NCBI GenBank assembly: GCA_900291925.1
Contig: UWYS01000015.1
Span: 1 to 64,000, forward strand
Source: Thecaphora thlaspeos
Lineage: Eukaryota > Basidiomycota > Ustilaginomycetes > Urocystidales > Glomosporiaceae
Reading direction: 5' to 3'
Length of the DNA: 64,000 nucleotides
The position numbers were made by a program, and so were the translations under genes. This document shows positions 62,807 to 64,000 of the stretch, piece by piece (positions within the stretch are counted from its first letter, which is position 1; each line of letters begins with the position of its first letter). The notes beneath the pieces are model-generated. The model ran no database searches. It was not told the origin of the DNA and saw nothing but the letters and a program-made list of their open reading frames with translations.

Positions 62807-64000
62807 ATGGCACAGAGTCAGCTCGTAAGTCGACACACCCGCCCACGCACCCTCTTGCCATCGAGCGTGCACTTAACCTCATCCCTCCGTATCCTCCCTC
62901 CCCTCGATGACGTCTCCCTCCGCGCCCCACTCAGCCCCCCTTTGCCCAGGCGACGGCAGGAGCACTCGGATCAATCGCCAGCAACACGCTCGTCTACCCG
63001 CTCGACCTTCTCTCCACGCGCCGCCAGACACAGTCTAGGGCAAGGGACGCAAAGACACCCCCCCTCTCCGTCTACGGCTCCCTCCGGGAAATCGTGGACA
63101 AGCACGGCATCGCCGGCCTCTACCAGGGCCTGGGCTCCGACACCCTCTCAAACACACTCTCAAAGTAGGTGCACCCCATTCCCTCTCCATGCGGCGGTGG
63201 TGCGCCAGAACTTGAGACAGAGCTGACCTCATCCTACTCGCCGTCTTCTCCTGCCCCTTTCCCCCTGGCCAGCTTCCTCTTCTTCTATTTCCGCTCCTTC
63301 CTCATCGAGCGGCTCAAGGCGCACAAGTCGGCCCGCCTCCCTCCCCGCCCCGCTACCGCCAAGGGCAAGGGCAAGGGCAAGGCTCCGGCCATTATCATCT
63401 CGGCCGTCGAGGACCTGGCGGTGGGCGCCATGGCAGGCATCGCATCGCGCTTCTTCACCACGCCTCTCTCCAACGTCACTGTGCGCAAGCAGACGGCCGC
63501 CACGCCCGCCAAGAAGCAGGTCCCCACCGACGCAGGCGACAAGAAGCAACCGAAGAAGCAGCCGCAGAAGCAGCCAGGCAGTGACAGCGAGTCGGACGAC
63601 GAGGCGAGCTACGGCGACGAGGCGACGATTGGCGAGATCCTGCGCCAGATTGTCGCGGAAAAGGGCTTCGTCGGGCTGTGGTCGGGCTTCGAGACGGCCG
63701 TGTTGCTGAGCATCTCGCCCGCGCTGACCTTCTACTGCACCAACGCCTTTACCAACGTGCTGGTGCCCACGGCGAGGCGTGCCAAGCCCACGTCGCTCGA
63801 GGTGTTCCTGACGTCGGCGTTGGGCAACAGCGTGGCGACGGTCATCGTCTTTCCGCTGATCCTGTGCAAGACGCGGCTGCAGTGGCGCAGCCCGAGCGGG
63901 AGAAGGATGTACAAGAGCCTGGCCGACGTGCTGCGCAAGACGCTCAAGCATGGCGGGTTCAAGGGCCTCTACATGGGTCTCGACAGCCAGCTGATCAAGG
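62807..64000 (+). CDS. SLC25 carrier, probably peroxisomal or mitochondrial (3' truncated by window)
   Basis: Exon 1 is only 18 bp (62807-62824, MAQSQL). It is followed by exon 2 (62935-63164) and exon 3 (63273 to beyond 64,000), all in phase. Exon 2 starts PPFAQATAGALGSIASNTLV and has the first carrier signature YPLDLLSTRRQ with GLYQGLGSDTLSNTLSN. Exon 3 continues FLFFYFRSFLIERLKAHK, a Lys-rich linker, and the second repeat AVGAMAGIASRFFTTPLSNV with a TVRKQT ending. The third repeat includes GNSVATVIVFPLILCKTRLQ and GLYMGLDSQLIK. The Lys/Gln-rich insertion in the second matrix loop and the F/YxxR start of helix 2 resemble the peroxisomal adenine-nucleotide (Ant1/PMP34) branch more than mitochondrial carriers. 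The localisation is inference. Confidence 0.88.

Noticed and set aside
1..64000. CRISPR arrays, bacterial operons, tRNA or rRNA genes
   Set aside because: No regularly spaced identical repeats with unique spacers, no box-B-like GGTTCGAATCC in a foldable context and no rRNA core sequence were recognised by eye. The sequence is eukaryotic nuclear DNA.

Overview
The window is a chromosome end from a GC-rich filamentous or yeast-like fungus. It begins with CCCTAA repeats (the complement of fungal TTAGGG telomere repeats). It carries intron-containing nuclear genes whose introns mostly start GTGAGT or GTACGT and run about 80-240 bp. The gene set (POB3 without an HMG box, coronin, fungal Rex2, Ecm31, Mgs1, cutinase, a DIRS-like element with a CCCH/CCHC Gag) and the base composition suggest a basidiomycete, probably of the smut lineage (Ustilaginomycotina). 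The lineage is inferred; there is no rRNA or marker here to settle it.

Layout. 0-9 kb: telomere, then a giant minus-strand DH-BAR-SH3 Rho-GEF that ends only about 460 bp from the telomere repeats. 10-18 kb: an aminoglycoside-phosphotransferase-fold kinase, the FACT subunit Pob3 and coronin (divergent pair), and a five-exon oligoribonuclease Rex2. 19-25 kb: an orphan ORF and a large low-complexity C2H2 zinc-finger protein. 25-29 kb: a DsbA/FrnE-like oxidoreductase with two frame breaks, divergent from an alkaline ceramidase with one in-frame stop, then a Zn2Cys6 regulator. 29-35 kb: Ecm31 (pantothenate pathway) divergent from a Sec14-like CRAL-TRIO protein. 36-42 kb: a large single-pass membrane protein, a mitochondrial carrier, and an HNH-motif protein with an uncertain 5' end.

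42-48 kb is a gene-poor, AT-richer island. It holds a degenerate tandem repeat and many GTAC-centred palindromes. A small secreted cysteine-containing protein lies inside it and a cutinase at its right edge. 50-55 kb: myosin regulatory light chain, then a decayed DIRS-like retroelement (Gag zinc fingers, reverse transcriptase, RNase H, tyrosine recombinase). 55-64 kb: the Mgs1/WRNIP1 AAA+ ATPase, a POM34-like membrane protein, an AIG1/FAR-17a-like membrane protein, a TatD-family hydrolase, and an SLC25 carrier cut by the window end.

Most genes are independent housekeeping functions: chromatin, actin and polarity, RNA decay, vitamin synthesis, DNA repair and transport. I see no operon-like or biosynthetic cluster. 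The unusual parts are the telomere-adjacent GEF with a long insertion in its DH domain, the DIRS-like element, the palindrome-rich island beside secreted-protein genes, and several genes whose frames carry single lesions. Exon coordinates were worked out by hand from splice consensus and reading-frame closure; no alignment was run.
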